Assembly (NCBI GenBank): GCA_946902985.2
Contig: OX336393.1
Location: 132,522,533-132,586,532 of the forward strand
Reading direction: 5' to 3'
Source: Meconema thalassinum
Taxonomy: Eukaryota; Arthropoda; Insecta; Orthoptera; Tettigoniidae
Length of the DNA: 64,000 bases
Position numbers and translations under genes: made by a program. The notes beneath the pieces are model-generated. The model did no database searches. It saw nothing but the letters and a program-made list of their open reading frames with translations, and was not told the DNA's origin. Shown piece by piece: positions 1 through 11,242 of this stretch (positions are counted from its first letter, which is position 1; each line of letters begins with the position of its first letter).

Positions 1-160
1 ATCTGCAACTAGACTTCCAACGTCGTTCATACTCAATCTGGCTGGCACCTTCAAGGAGTTTCTACCTCCACATTTTCACATACATTCTATAAAGCTCAGG
101 ACAAAGTAATACATCATATTTTGATAGATTCTGAGATCAGTAATAATTCAAATAACATTT

Positions 161-1070
161 TAGCCTATTTTCATTGTATCCCATTTTAATTTATGAGAAA
201 ATAGCCTTATGAGATCACCTTTTCTCCGTGTGTGTAGTGCGTATGTATGTGCGTATGAGTGTGAATAATAATAACTTCTAAACGGCTTGAGCGATTTCAA
301 TGAAACTCGGTAAGGTTATAGTACTCGTTTGATCGACTGCGAGCGTACCCTTCAAATTTTATTACGTCACACCAATCCAACAAGGCGTCTGTGCGAAGTA
401 CTTCACCGGCACTCTATATCTCCGAACCCATAACTGATATCACCCTAACATTTTTTACGGTGATAAAGGGCACTACTATAAGTTCACCTATGTGACTTTT
501 GAAAACATGTTAACTACGAAACGAACATGGCGAAGTAGAAGCATTTAAATAGACTTTTCACGTGATTTAACCATCCGAGCGCAGTGAAACTTGGTACAGC
601 AAATGTTTATACAAATTTTAATGCACTGACATACTGTATAATTTAGTTCAGCTGTTTACATAATCTTAAGATAGCGGCTGTGCGAAATTTTAAAATTAAG
701 TTTGTATTTCTTATGCCCTAATCATGCGATCGAAGTCAACGTTTGAATAATGAACCTAAGCAAAAATCTTCATCTATCTATATGGCCTACACATATAACA
801 ATCCAACATGGTGACCATCCGGAATATTTAGACGGTTCTCAATATCTACGAATCAAACTGAAATTTTGTGGTCTGATAGAGGCTATTAACATACGTTCAC
901 CTATGGATCATTCAATAATCCGATGAGTACAAAACCAACATGACAGTGACGCGGAATGTTTATATTTAAAGGGATTTTCCCCGCGACTTTTCATCCGAGC
1001 GCTGTGAAACTTGGCTCGGTAATATCTTCATACAAGCCTTAATATACTGACGTGTATTAGCCTACCTCTT
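161..1070 (+). mobile_element. Helentron-associated-type repeat, copy 1
   Basis: The left end begins TAGCCTATTTTC and pairs with GAAAATAGCC about 35 bases on to form a hairpin, followed by CTTATGAGATC. The same arrangement opens the elements at 58063 (plus) and 9572 (minus). The body has no ORF and contains a diverged internal repeat: CATCCGAGCGCNGTGAAACTTGG occurs near 573 and near 988. The right end is not clear, so the end coordinate is approximate. Family assignment is inference from the hairpin head and internal tandem structure. Confidence 0.45.
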
Positions 1071-1084
1071 ATATACCCACCTCT

Positions 1085-1235
1085 TCCCACTTTTGCCTAA
1101 TGAGGCTGTGAACCCCGTTCCAGGTATCAGACCAGAATTACATTTTCTTTGCAGATCCAGGAATTGAACCCGGCTTTCCGGGGTGACAGCTAAGAATGTT
1201 AGTCACTACGGCACGAGGTGGTCTGTTTTATTTTA
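1085..1235 (-). mobile_element. Degenerate tRNA-derived SINE head
   Basis: On the minus strand a B-box-like GGTTCAATTCC lies near 1160-1170, with an A-box-like stretch about 45 bases upstream at the edge of GCCGTAGTGACTAAC. It has no anticodon arm that would support a working tRNA gene. No target-site duplication was found. Confidence 0.4.
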
Positions 1236-1294
1236 AGTATGTCTTCTACTTAAATACAAATTTCATGCCATTCGCATTGACACCAGCCCATACC

Positions 1295-1345
1295 GAACAG
1301 ACAAACATACAAACAAACATACAAACAAACAAACAGACAATCACT
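1295..1345. repeat. (CAAACA/CATA)n microsatellite
   Basis: Short run of ACAAACAAACATACAAACAA type repeats ending in CAGACAATCAC. Such tails often mark the end of a retroelement, but none could be tied to this one. Confidence 0.7.
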
Positions 1346-1790
1346 AGGGTTATCTGATGGTATATTTGGGCATTATACACCTCGTCCGAGATAAATCTGT
1401 AAGAAATTAAAACTAAAAATCAAGATGTTCAGACAGAAAATTACCCAGTATGTATGCCTACGCCTTGTTATTCCCGTTTTCAAACGCGGTCGGGGGTGAA
1501 ATGCGGTGAAAGTCCAAGTAGCAGGTGTTTTTACGGCCGGATGCCCTTCCAGACACCAACCTCAGGATAGGAATTAATGAGAGTAGAAATGAATGAAGAT
1601 GAATGAAATTGGGCAAGGAGATGGAAGGAAGCGGCCGTGGCCTATCAGACAGTGCCGTCGCAGCATTTGACTGGAGTTGAAAATGGGGAAACCACGGAGA
1701 ACCATTGTAGGACGGATGAAGGCAGAGTTTTAACCCACGTCTACCTAGTCTGGAGATATTGTATCTGTATTTCTGCTGACCCACGGCGTA
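1346..1790. other. Non-coding stretch, no gene recognised
   Basis: Contains TTTACGGCCGGATGCCCTTC near 1530, which looks like part of a dispersed repeat. The short open frames here have no recognisable domain. Confidence 0.4.
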
Positions 1791-1794
1791 TCAT

Positions 1795-1945
1795 GCTCGT
1801 AAAATCATGCACCACGACCGAGCGGGCAGCTGCAGCACGTCCGGAGATCGTAGGTTAGAATCCCGGAATCCCGGCACTGACTGGTTTTATTTCGTTTTCT
1901 TTTTCACACACACTGCACGCAAATGCCGACCCCCGTCCTCTGTAA
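1795..1945 (+). mobile_element. tRNA-derived SINE, partial
   Basis: The head CGACCGAGCGGGCAGCTGCAG resembles an A box, and GGTTAGAATCCC near 1852 is a good B box. A T-rich stretch follows. The copy appears truncated at its 3' side by the next SINE. Confidence 0.5.
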
Positions 1946-2345
1946 GAACAGAGTGAGTTAGCCGTGGTCGTTACGGCGTGGTTGCAGGCAGTCGCTCACT
2001 TCCGGGAGGCGAGGAGGTTCGAATCCCCCCCACCGGTATTCTTGAAGATGGTTTTCTGTGGTTTCACATCTTCCTTCCAGGCAAATGCCGGGGTTGGTCC
2101 TTAACTATAGGCAACAGCCGCTGCTTTCCAATTTCTCGTCCTTACATTCACACTTTGCTCCACACATATCACTCCACAAGCGACGGTACATGTAGCTCAC
2201 CCCATGGGTGTCCGCATAGAAGCAGTTACAAGCTCTGACGAGCCGAAAAAGTAACATAAAAAGTGGTTATCAAGACAAATTCAACAAACACACAACTACA
2301 CGGGGCTGATGACCAAGATGTCCAAGCCCCTCAAATACATTATTA
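1946..2345 (+). mobile_element. tRNA-derived SINE, near full length
   Basis: A tRNA-like head with a B box GGTTCGAATCCC at about 2010 is followed by a roughly 330-bp body and a tail carrying the imperfect hairpin GGGCTGATGACC...GTCCAAGCCCC, ending in an A/T-rich stretch. A similar tail recurs near 3840, suggesting that several SINE families here share a 3' end. The 5' edge is approximate. Confidence 0.6.
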
Positions 2346-2542
2346 ACAACAATAAACTATTTCAGTACTGAGTGCTAACATGCACTGAATAAACTGCAAT
2401 ATAACATGGCAATAACACCCCCTTTGATCTGTTGTGACCATAGTTGCCTGATGGACTGGCTTGTCTTCCTATTCAATTAAAATGTTCATTTATCTGTTTT
2501 CCAGGTGGGGCGGTGGAGGACATGACGACTCGAACCCAGCTG

Positions 2543-2857
2543 AACAACCACAGTAGTGTTGCACATCATCGCGAGAGTGTAGATATGCTGCCCATGGCGG
2601 ACAAGGAGAAAGACATCATGCAGATCTCCACGATCTCCAAATTCTAGAACATTCACAGCAGTGTGGCACAACACCGCGATATTATGGATATGCTGCCCAT
2701 GGTGGACATGGAGAAAGACATCATGCAGATCTCCACCATCTCCACATTCTAGAGCATTCACAGCAGTGTGACACATTATCGCGAGAATGTAGATATGCTG
2801 CCCATGGCGGACAAGGAGAAAGATATCATGCAGATCTCCACATCTGTGTGTTGTGAA
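2543..2857. repeat. Three tandem 105-bp units
   Basis: Units begin at 2543, 2648 and 2753, an exact 105-base spacing, with roughly 85-90% identity by eye. 105 is 35 codons, so a minus-strand frame (2486-2872, 128 codons) reads through all three units as a 35-residue repeat rich in His and aromatic residues. The plus strand also gives matching peptides (core DMLPMADKEKDIMQIS) but each unit ends in a stop. No known domain is recognised. It could be a triplicated exon, a minisatellite, or part of an unrecognised mobile element. Confidence 0.6.
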
Positions 2858-3355
2858 GAGTGTGTGACGCAAACAATCTTATCAAACTGTGGACTGATGA
2901 GTCTGAACTTAATGGCTGATATGCATCCTAACGACTGTGTCCTCTTGTATATGTTCATCAAATCTGTATGTAATTAAAAACACCGATGTGCTGTACATTT
3001 TATAGTACTTTCTACCCAGTCAGTGTTCCCAATATTCACAATGAACATTTACCAAACCCACTTCACTGATTTTGACGAAAGTTGGTGAGAAATAAAATTT
3101 CAGGCTGAGGAGATGACCGACCCTTAGACTTGAGTCTATCTTTCAGAATTAACGCCGATAAGAAGTCTTAAGAAAATTAAGCGTGTGAATATTCACATGG
3201 TCTGAGGACTAGAACTGAGGACACTCAGCCTGGTGAGGCAATATTGTGTAGAGGTGGGGATTGCCAATTTAGCCATCTTAGAAATGGGTTTACAAATTCT
3301 ACTCCGAGCAAATTCAGGGATGGATTGTAACCTAAGCACACGCCAAGATACTTCC
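2858..3355. other. Non-coding stretch, nothing recognised
   Basis: No long frame, inverted repeat or tandem repeat was found between the 105-bp array and the first SINE. Confidence 0.4.
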
Positions 3356-3367
3356 CAATACTCCCAT

Positions 3368-3555
3368 ATGGCTCAGCGGTCTAGCTGTATGCCTCTCACC
3401 AAGGCGGTCCGGGTTCGATTCCCGGTCAATGCAGGTGAGATTTTCGAAGTGAAATGCCATGTCCTGTGGTTCGGATTTTACGTAAAAAGGAGGTCCCGTG
3501 GCTCCTGTACGCAAGATTAACGGTCACGTTAAACTACAAGCTTCCTTCCTTCCTT
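3368..3555 (+). mobile_element. tRNA-derived SINE with 12-bp target duplication
   Basis: The body starts at a slightly truncated A box (TGGCTCAGCGG) and has the B box GGTTCGATTCCCGG near 3412. It ends in a CTTCCTTCCTTC tail. The flanks repeat CAATACTCCCAT at 3356-3367 and 3556-3567, a direct target-site duplication. Confidence 0.85.
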
Positions 3556-3593
3556 CAATACTCCCATCAGTTATAATAACACAATATTAATAC

Positions 3594-3786
3594 GGGGGCG
3601 TGGTGGCTCAGCGGTATAGCTGTATGCCTCTCACCAAGGCGGTCCGGGTTCGATTCCCGGTCAATGCATGTGAGATTTTCGATGTGAAATACCATGTCCT
3701 GTGGTTCGGATTCCACGTAAAAAGGAGGTCCCGTGGCTCATGATCTCAAGATGAACGGTCACGTTAAACTACAAGCTTCCTTCCTT
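3594..3786 (+). mobile_element. tRNA-derived SINE, second copy, 13-14-bp target duplication
   Basis: Same family as the preceding copy and in the same orientation, with the full head GGGGGCGTGGTGGCTCAGCG. The flanks repeat ACAATATTAATAC at 3581-3593 and 3788-3800. The tail is again CTTCCTTCCTTC. A partial minus-strand member lies at 56227-56334. Confidence 0.87.
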
Positions 3787-3800
3787 CACAATATTAATAC

Positions 3801-3952
3801 CGATTATTAAACAAATTCTATTCAAACATCCAAGTACACGGGGGTGAAATGACAACGATGTCCAAGGCCCTAAATGACACAACTACTCTAAACAAAATAC
3901 ATAAATATTAAATATTAATAGTAAACTTTACTATAGTGCTGAAATAGTAACT
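3801..3952 (+). mobile_element. Fragment resembling a SINE 3' tail
   Basis: ACACGGGGGTGAAATGACAA and GATGTCCAAGGCCC near 3836-3876 match the tail of the SINE ending at 2345. No head is present. Confidence 0.4.
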
Positions 3953-4238
3953 TACTTATTTATTTACTTACTTACTTATTTACTTATCCTCTTACTTACT
4001 TACTTACTCATTCACTTATTTACTTACTTATTTACGTACTTATTCACTTACTTACTTACTTATTCACTTACTTACTTATTCAATTACTTACTTACTTACT
4101 TACTTATTCACTTACTTACTTACTTACTTACTTATTCACTTACTTACTTACTTACTTACTTATTCACTTACTTACTTAATCACTTATTCACTTACTTACT
4201 TACTTATTCACTTACTTACTTAATCACTTATTCACTTC

Positions 4239-4278
<40 letters not shown>

Positions 4279-4879
4279 TTTACTTACTTACTTACTTACT
4301 TACTTATTAACTTACTCACTTACTTACTCACTTACTTACTTACTTATTAACTTACTCACTTACTTACTCACTTACTTATTTACTTACTTACTTATTAACT
4401 TACTCACTTACTTATTCACTTACTTACTTACCTACTTACTTATTCACTTACTTACTTACTTACTTACTTATTCACTTACTTAATTACTTACTTACTTACT
4501 TACTCACTAACTTACTTACTTAATTACTTACTTATTTACTTACTTACTTACTTAACTTATTTATTTACTTACTTATTTACTTACTTACTTATTTACTTAC
4601 TTACTTACTTACTTACTTATTTACTTACTTACTTACTTACTTATTTACTTACATATTCACGCACTTACTTATTTACTTACTTACTTATTTACTTACTTAT
4701 TCACATACTTATTAACTTACTTATTTACTTACTTACTTATTTACTTACTTATTCACTTACTTACTTACTTACTTACTTATTTACTTACTTATTCACTTCC
4801 TTACTTATTTACTTACTTATTCACTTACTTACTTACGGACTTGCTTACTTACTTACTTACTTATTTACTTACTTACTTA

Positions 4880-4919
<40 letters not shown>

Positions 4920-5548
4920 TTTACTTACTTATTCACTTCCTTACTTATTTACTTACTTATTCACTTACTTACTTACTTACTTACGGACTTGCTTACTTAC
5001 TTACTTATTTACTTACTTACTTACTTACTTATTCACTTACTTACTTACTTACCTACTTACTTACTTACTTATTCACTTACTTATCCACATACTTATTCAC
5101 TTACTTATTCACTTACTTACCTACTTACTTACTTACTTACTTACTTATTTACTTACTTATTCACATACTTATTAACTAACTTACTTACTTATTTACTTAC
5201 TTATTCACATACTTATTAACTTACTTACTTATGTACTTACTTATTCACATACTTATTAACTTACTTACTTATTCACTTACTTACTGACTTACTTATTCAC
5301 TTATTTACTTACCTACTTACTTACTTACTTACTTACTTATTTACTTACTTACTTAACTTATTTACTTACTTATTCACATACTTATTAACTTACTTACTTA
5401 TTTACTTACTTATTCACATACTTATTAACTTACTTACTTATTCACTTACTTACTGACTTACTTATTCACTTATTTACTTACCTACTTACTTACTTACTTA
5501 CTTACTTACTTATTTACTTACTTACTTAACTTATTTACTTACTTATTG
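3953..5548. repeat. 1.6-kb (TTAC)n tetranucleotide array
   Basis: Almost pure TTAC/CTTA with TTAT and TTCA variants. Higher-order duplication is visible: the variant TACTGACTTA recurs at 5282 and 5451 (169 bases apart) and CGGACTTGCTTAC recurs at 4836 and 4984 (148 apart). Open frames here are only Leu/Thr/Tyr repeats and are not genes. Read on the minus strand it is (TAAG)n lying downstream of the RTE-like LINE 3' end at 5650. Confidence 0.95.
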
Positions 5549-5649
5549 AAGGGATAGAAGCCATTTTTCAGTGTTGCCCAGTTCCTAATATAATTGGGCA
5601 CAATTTTTGTTGACCGACTGAAGAGGTTTTCTTAATACTTACGTATTTA

Positions 5650-6370
5650 CCCATTTACTTACCCTTGGCGCTACAGCCCTTGTAGAACCTTGGCCTCCCG
5701 GACAAACTCCACCCATTCTTCCGTGTTGACTGCTTTGGTTCTCCATCTTTTGACTCCCATCCTTCTCAGATCCTCCTCCACGTTATCTAGCCATCTTATC
5801 CAAGGTCTTCTTCACACACGACGTCCTCTTGGCTTCCCATTGAAGAACTTCTTTTCAATCCTGTTCTCTGTCATTCTTTGTACATGTCCCAACCAACGCA
5901 GTCTACTACCCTTAATTTCCACTACTATATCTGGCTCACCATACAACTCTCTCATCTGCATATTATTTCTGATTCGCCAGAATTTACATTCTTTTACTCG
6001 TCCATATACCTTTCGGAGTATCTTCCTTTCCCATCTCCTTAACAGTTCCACATCACCTAGTGCCATGGTCCAATTCTCCGAACCATGCATCACCACAGGT
6101 CTCACTGCCGTACGATATACAGTCAACTTCAGATTTCTACTAAGGCTTCTTGCTTTAAATACTTTGCTAAGCAAAGTAACTCCTATTTCCAGCTGCTATC
6201 CTCGCATGTATTTCTTCTCTCATATCATTGTTTTGAGCTATCATTATTCCTAAATATTTACAATTATTACAGCGTTCATATTCTTTCTCATTCAGTTTCG
6301 CATTTTTCTCTTCATTATACTTTCTCCTAGATATTAGCATATTACTTGGTATCCGACCAATTAATAGTTA
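5650..6370 (-). pseudogene. RTE-like LINE, C-terminal fragment of the reverse transcriptase ORF
   Basis: The minus strand encodes the end of an RTE-type polymerase. Near 6260 there is a KYLGI motif; 5812-6174 then reads VYRTAVRPVVMHGSENWT, ERKILRKVYG and SRLRWLGHVQRM, the classic region after the RT fingers/thumb. The frame continues after a shift near 5812 as WLDNVEEDLRRMG...EWVEFVREAKVLQGL and a stop near 5668. There are frameshifts near 6178 and 5812, so the copy is dead. Upstream catalytic motifs are absent, as expected for 5' truncation. The 3' end runs into TAAGTAAATGGGTAAATACG and then, about 80 bases on, the (TAAG)n array. The long plus-strand frame over 5690-6253 is its antisense shadow. 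Confidence 0.85.
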
Positions 6371-6482
6371 ATAGTGAAATAGTTGATATCCGTTCAATAG
6401 GAGCAAATGACCTCTACCTTGCACCCCTGAATACAACAAATTCTGTTCATTCATTCAAATCTCCCTTTTACATTGAGGAACG
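6371..6482. other. Short spacer
   Basis: Nothing recognisable between the LINE fragment and the SINE. Confidence 0.4.
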
Positions 6483-6965
6483 GCGGCTTCGGTGGCGTAG
6501 TAGGTAGCATGCTGAGCTTCTATGCCCAAGATCGTGGGTTCAAACCCGGCCGAAGTCGTCGGATATTTAAGAGCGTTAAAATCCCTCAGTATGCCTTCCT
6601 TCAGAGGGGAAGTAAAGCCAGCGATCCCATGTCATAGATTTATGGCATTAAAAATAACCTACTACTAACTACACTTGTGTGAAGAAAAAAATTGTAGGGT
6701 AGGTTTGATTAATGCTCTCAAGTTCCAACGTTCGTCATCGAGCGCTGGTTGCGATGGTACAGCTAGGTGTCGTGAACGGTAGCATTTGGTAGCGAAGGTA
6801 GGAACTACTTGAAATTATCGTCTGCAGTCCGTACTTGAATTAAAACAGATAACACACACTAATACAGCCATCACAATTAACACGGGTTATCAGACAGGTT
6901 CTATACACACCCAAGGTACACGGGGCTACATGACCGCGCTGTCGCTGCTAATAAACTAAGGAACT
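6483..6965 (+). mobile_element. Long tRNA-derived SINE
   Basis: The head GCGGCTTCGGTGGCGTAGTA carries an A box, and GGGTTCAAACCCGG near 6537 is the B box. The body is about 400 bp and ends ACACGGGGCTACATGACCGC. A second copy of the same family lies in the opposite orientation at 29745-30256, sharing both the head and the internal segment GGTAGCATTTGGTAGC. Confidence 0.75.
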
Positions 6966-7239
6966 AACCGACCAACATTGAGGTACGTGGTATTTTAAGC
7001 TCGCAAGTCTATCTCTTTAAAAATTCCATGTAGTATATTGGCACGTAACTGGTTAGACATGTGTCTTAAAGCTTAGTTTCCAAAAGTTTGTTTTTCTTAA
7101 ATTCAGTGCGCCTTTTCTCAGACTACTATTGGTGATAGAATGAAACTTTTACCACTTATTAAGATAACCAGGGAGAAAATAAGCAAAACATTGCTGTTAA
7201 AAACAAAAATTATATTTAAGTACAATAAAATAATCCAAA
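6966..7239. other. Non-coding stretch
   Basis: AT-rich; no supported feature. Confidence 0.4.
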
Positions 7240-7740
7240 CGTTATGCTTGAATCGAAAAGGACAAGTATACCAGCTACACAGAAGAGAACGTAGGTTACT
7301 ACTGAAGATCTTGGGCAACAAATAATGTGTTGACGGGCAGGTTCAACAGAGATCCAACAAAACCGTACACAGAAAGAGAGAACCAATAACAACAGCAATC
7401 GAAAAGAGAAGACTAATATTCTAATTGCACATTCTTCCGCATGGACAATGACCGAATCACAAAGAAAATATGGAATTTTCTAAAATATAAGGCATCTAGA
7501 ATTAGGTGGTTCCAAGAGAGTGAGAAAGATCTGAGACAGATAGGCATTGCAAATGATAATATAAATCACAGGACAGTTTCAGAAGGACTGCGAAAAGCTA
7601 TCAGGGTTTTATAGTGGATTCAGAACCCAGGAAACAGAGAGGACCTTTATTCGAAGAGAGAAAGAAAGTGCTGATTGATGGGCTCAAGAAATACTGACAG
7701 GATGTCAAAACTGGCAAACGAACAAGCTCTACTCGTTACT
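7240..7740 (+). pseudogene. Heavily decayed LINE C-terminus
   Basis: Short frames read in order as RREPITTAIEKRRL-like, FGHILRMDNDRITKKI-like and SRIRWFQESEKDLRQIGI-like peptides, the pattern of a non-LTR polymerase C-terminal region. Frames change several times and stops are frequent. No RT catalytic motif remains. Identification rests on the order of weak motifs. Confidence 0.45.
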
Positions 7741-7867
7741 GAAATGAGATTGGTTGTTAACACGTAGTCCTTAGAGGCTCAATTCGAATGTAGAAACAAG
7801 AAGTTCCGTGATGAACTAAAGAGCCTACTTTTCCTAAAATTTAAAATTCATATCAATGATTAATCTA

Positions 7868-8194
7868 GAGCCTCCGTGGCTCAGGCGGCAGCACGCCGGC
7901 CTCTCACCGCTGAGTCCGTGGTTCAAATCCCGGTCACTCCATGTGAGATCTGTGCTGGACAGAACGGAGGCAGACAGGTTTTTCTCCGGGTACTCCGGTT
8001 TTCCCTGTCAAAATTTCATTCCAGCAACACTCTCAACTATCATTTCATTTCATCTGTCATTCATTTAATCATTGCCCCAGAGGAGTGCGTCAGGCCTCGG
8101 CAGCCGGCACAGTTCATATCCTCGCCGCTAGATAGGGGCTTCATTCATTCCATTCCTGACCCGGTCGGAGACTGGAAGCAGGCTGTGGATTTTC
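7868..8194 (+). mobile_element. tRNA-derived SINE with 16-bp target duplication
   Basis: Begins GAGCCTCCGTGGCTCAGGCG (A box) with the B box GGTTCAAATCCCGG near 7921. The body is about 300 bp with an internal CATTTCATTTCATCTGTCAT stretch and ends GGCTGTGGATTTTC. The flanks repeat ATCAATGATTAATCTA exactly at 7852-7867 and 8195-8210. Further copies are at 31001-31329 and 37333-37601. Confidence 0.92.
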
Positions 8195-8210
8195 ATCAAT
8201 GATTAATCTA

Positions 8211-9572
8211 CAGTATATGGATCTATCTAGAATAATGACGAAATTAAGTTGGTAATATCGACATTTCTAATTAGTTCGAAATACTGTATACTTGGCATAA
8301 TGTAGCCTAATAGAGCACTAAAGTTGGCAGCCCTGGTGACTGAATATATTCTTAGTTCCATCTCTTAGGGTACAGAATACAACATTTGGTTGAAGTCCAA
8401 TGGATAGCATGGACGTTACATGCAGTTAAACATTGGATCTAACAGCGCGGGTAAAATCATGTTGGCAACAATGTCATGCATGTATTGGTCAGAAATAACC
8501 TGAAATAATATAGTCTATTGTTGTGCCAATTTTGAATGAAATCCATTAGTTCGTATAGAAGTTACATGCATTTTAAAATTTGATCTATCAGCGGGCTTAG
8601 AATCATGTTGGCAGCATTGACTCCAAATTAATCTAGAATGCCAGGTACTATACTTTTGCAAAGTTTGGAGCTATTGGCTTGCATAATTTCTGATATATTG
8701 ATATTAGGGCAACAAAAATAGGGACGGCATTTATTAACAGTTTGCAGGCCTGGTTACTCTTAGGAATACGCATAGTCATATCTATTATGGTACACATAGC
8801 ACATACGAAATGTGGTTGAAATTGAAATGATAGTATAGAAGTCACATGTATTTAAAGTTGGACCTCTCAGCAGGCTTAGAATCATGTTGGTAGCACTGAC
8901 GTGTATAAGTTACTGAAAATTAATATAGAATGTCAGGCACTAAACGCGTGCATAGTTTAAAGCTGTCGGCTTGCATACTTTCTGATATATTGGTATTTGG
9001 ATAAAATAGATTGAGAGCATTTATTAACAGTTGGCAGCCCTGGTGGCTCTTAAGAATACGCTCAGTTATATATGTTTATGTGCACAGAGCACATTCGAAA
9101 TTTGGTTGAATTCCAATTGAGAGTGTAGGAGTTATATGCATTTAAAAATTTGTCATATCAGCAGGCGTATAATCATTTTGGCAACAATGCTATGTATGGC
9201 GTCCTGGGAATTAAACTGCAATATTAATATCTATACGTGTGCCAATTTTTAAATAGCTCTTATTCATACCTTCCATGATATCCAACATGGAGCTCAAAAT
9301 TCAATTGTGATTTTTCAGCAGTTGGTAGGACTGACATCATTTTCAAATACGGCATTGAGATATTCAGGTATAGATCTTTACTCTTACCAAATTTTGTTTC
9401 GATTGCTGCAGCCGTTTAGTAGTTGATAGGGGGACACACACAGCCAGCCAGCCAGCCAGACAGGCAGACAGACAAACAGATAGAAGGACAGACAGACAGA
9501 CACACATTTGCCCGGATCGATCTTATAAGTCTACTTTTTCCTCATTTTTTGTAAAATGTGAAAAGTAGGCTA
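8211..9572 (-). mobile_element. Helentron-associated-type repeat, copy 2
   Basis: Read on the minus strand it opens at 9572 with TAGCCTACTTTTC, a hairpin partner GAAAAAGTAGACTTATAAGATC, and a CAGACAGACAG microsatellite (9440-9510). The body is tandemly repetitive: AATCATGTTGG-type anchors lie at 8455, 8601, 8880 and 9171, spacings of about 146, 279 and 291. There is no coding capacity. The far end near 8211 is approximate. Confidence 0.5.
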
Positions 9573-9630
9573 ATAAATTATCCCAAACCACTATGTTAAA
9601 GCACTCACTGGTATTCCTATGATCCCTCTA

Positions 9631-9726
9631 CAGGGTCATTCATATAAAATAAGAACGCCAAGCGGCGGCTTTGTTCTCCGCCGTTGCGGTGACCTTCGCC
9701 GAGCAGGTGGCGCGCCAGGGCCCCCT
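9631..9726 (+). repeat. Left terminal inverted repeat of the mariner-type element
   Basis: Pairs with 11243-11340. It shares GCCACCTGCTCGG...GGTGACC and GGCGTTCTTATTTTATATGA (on the complementary strand) with a few mismatches. Confidence 0.9.
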
Positions 9727-9891
9727 GCTGTAGAATTGAAAGCGCGCGCATAGTACATAAGAGGGCTGGTTTTTGTTTTCTTTTTTCAAGTTCCGATGGA
9801 ATGTATAAAAATAACAGATTGACATTATCAAACTTGACCTTGCAATAAGCGTGCAGGTGTTCAATCACCAGTCTAAACCTCAAGTGCTAAC

Positions 9892-10935
9892 ATGGTGAGA
9901 CAGTTATCATTGCAACATCGTATTTTTTTATGTAAAACGTATTTTAAGTACGAGTCGGCTCGGCGGGTACGTGAAGCATTTGTTCAGCGATTTCCTGATG
10001 AAGTGCCACCTTCACTAGCACAGATTCACGTAATTGCAAATAAGTTTGACACTACTGGCTCGGTGCTCAATAAAAAACATACGCGCACACGAACAGTTTT
10101 AACAGAGGATAAGTTAGATGACATTGGCGAGAATCTTGAACGGTCTCCGAATAAATCACTCACAAAATTAGCACAACAAGTAGGGGTTTCGGTTTCATCT
10201 GCATACAGAGCTACAAAGCTGTTACATATCAAACCGTACAAGTTTACACGGGCCCAATGTTTAAAACCTGCTGATCCAGCCACAAGAGTGAGATATTGTG
10301 AGTGGTATCTTGCATCATTGAATGATCGTTTATTTGACCCACAGCTTGTGTTCTTTTCGGATGAGGCCTGGTTTCACCTTAATGGGCGTGTGAACAGTCA
10401 TAACTCTCGCTATTGGTGTGCAGAAAACCCTAATGGTGTTTATGAAGTCCCTCATTATGATAGGACGATCGGTGTTTGGTGTGCTGTTCGTGCCGGAAGA
10501 ATAATAGGGCCAATTTTTTTCGAGACGACAGTAAATGCAGAGAGGTACCAAGATAACATTTTGAAGCCGTTCTTCAATCAGTTAACGGAAGAAGAAAAAT
10601 CGCGAGGGTGGTTTCAACAAGATTCAGCACCTGCTCATACAGCAGAAGATTCCCTTCTTACAATCTCGGAAGTGTTTGCAGACAGAGTGATCAGTGTTGG
10701 TCTATTTCCCCCTCGTTCTCCAGATCTAACAGTGTGTGATTTTTACTTGTGGGGTAAACTGAAAGAACAAGTGTATCGAACAAATCCTCACACATTGGAG
10801 GAACTGAAAGAAAACATTACGCTGGCAATCAGGAACATTACAGTGGCAGAACTCGCTCGCGTCAGCCAGAATGTGGTTACCAGATACAATGCCGGTATAA
10901 CCCAGGAAGGACGACACTTCCAACATCTTTTATAA
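9892..10935 (+). CDS. Tc1/mariner-superfamily transposase, 347 residues, intact
   Basis: A DDD-type cut-and-paste transposase acting in the nucleus on the flanking inverted repeats. The N-terminal ~110 residues form helix-turn-helix DNA-binding regions: a segment near 1-65 resembling the DUF4817 type of insect transposases, and a second near 85-112 with KSLTKLAQQVGVSVSSAYRA. The catalytic triad is visible: D157 in FFSDEAWFHL, D244 in WFQQDSAPAHT and D283 in PPRSPDLTVCDFYLWG. The spacing D244-D283 leaves 38 residues between them by my count. The whole frame is open from ATG to TAA and sits centrally between good inverted repeats, so recent activity is plausible. Length is normal for the family. 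The start is the first ATG after the left repeat. Confidence 0.93.
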   Translation: MVRQLSLQHRIFLCKTYFKYESARRVREAFVQRFPDEVPPSLAQIHVIANKFDTTGSVLNKKHTRTRTVLTEDKLDDIGENLERSPNKSLTKLAQQVGVSVSSAYRATKLLHIKPYKFTRAQCLKPADPATRVRYCEWYLASLNDRLFDPQLVFFSDEAWFHLNGRVNSHNSRYWCAENPNGVYEVPHYDRTIGVWCAVRAGRIIGPIFFETTVNAERYQDNILKPFFNQLTEEEKSRGWFQQDSAPAHTAEDSLLTISEVFADRVISVGLFPPRSPDLTVCDFYLWGKLKEQVYRTNPHTLEELKENITLAIRNITVAELARVSQNVVTRYNAGITQEGRHFQHLL

Positions 10936-11242
10936 GGTAAGACTCAACGACTTGTTAGTTTTTAATGATGAATTTTTGTTTTTCCGTAAATTTTAGTTAT
11001 TTTTATAATTATTAGTTGTTTTTTTTTTGTTTCATTAATTTTCGGTCTTTCCACCTCTAAATTTTAAATTTTATTCCAAATTTGTATACTTCAATCTGTG
11101 TTAAGAGGGGCAGATGACCACGTAGTTCCTCCCTTTAAAACAACAATAACTAACTAATTAACTGAAGTAAGATTTCAGCATTGTACACACGCTAGCAAGG
11201 CCGCTGCATCTGTAGCATATCTGGATTGTACACACGCTTAAA

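Noticed and set aside
3368..3440. Functional tRNA genes
   Set aside because: The A/B-box heads are SINE promoters: they continue into SINE bodies with tails and target duplications and do not fold as full cloverleaves by eye.
4841..5219. Leu/Thr/Tyr-rich open frames
   Set aside because: Simple translations of the (TTAC)n microsatellite.
5690..6253. 187-codon plus-strand frame
   Set aside because: Antisense of the RTE-like RT fragment, whose motifs are clear on the minus strand.
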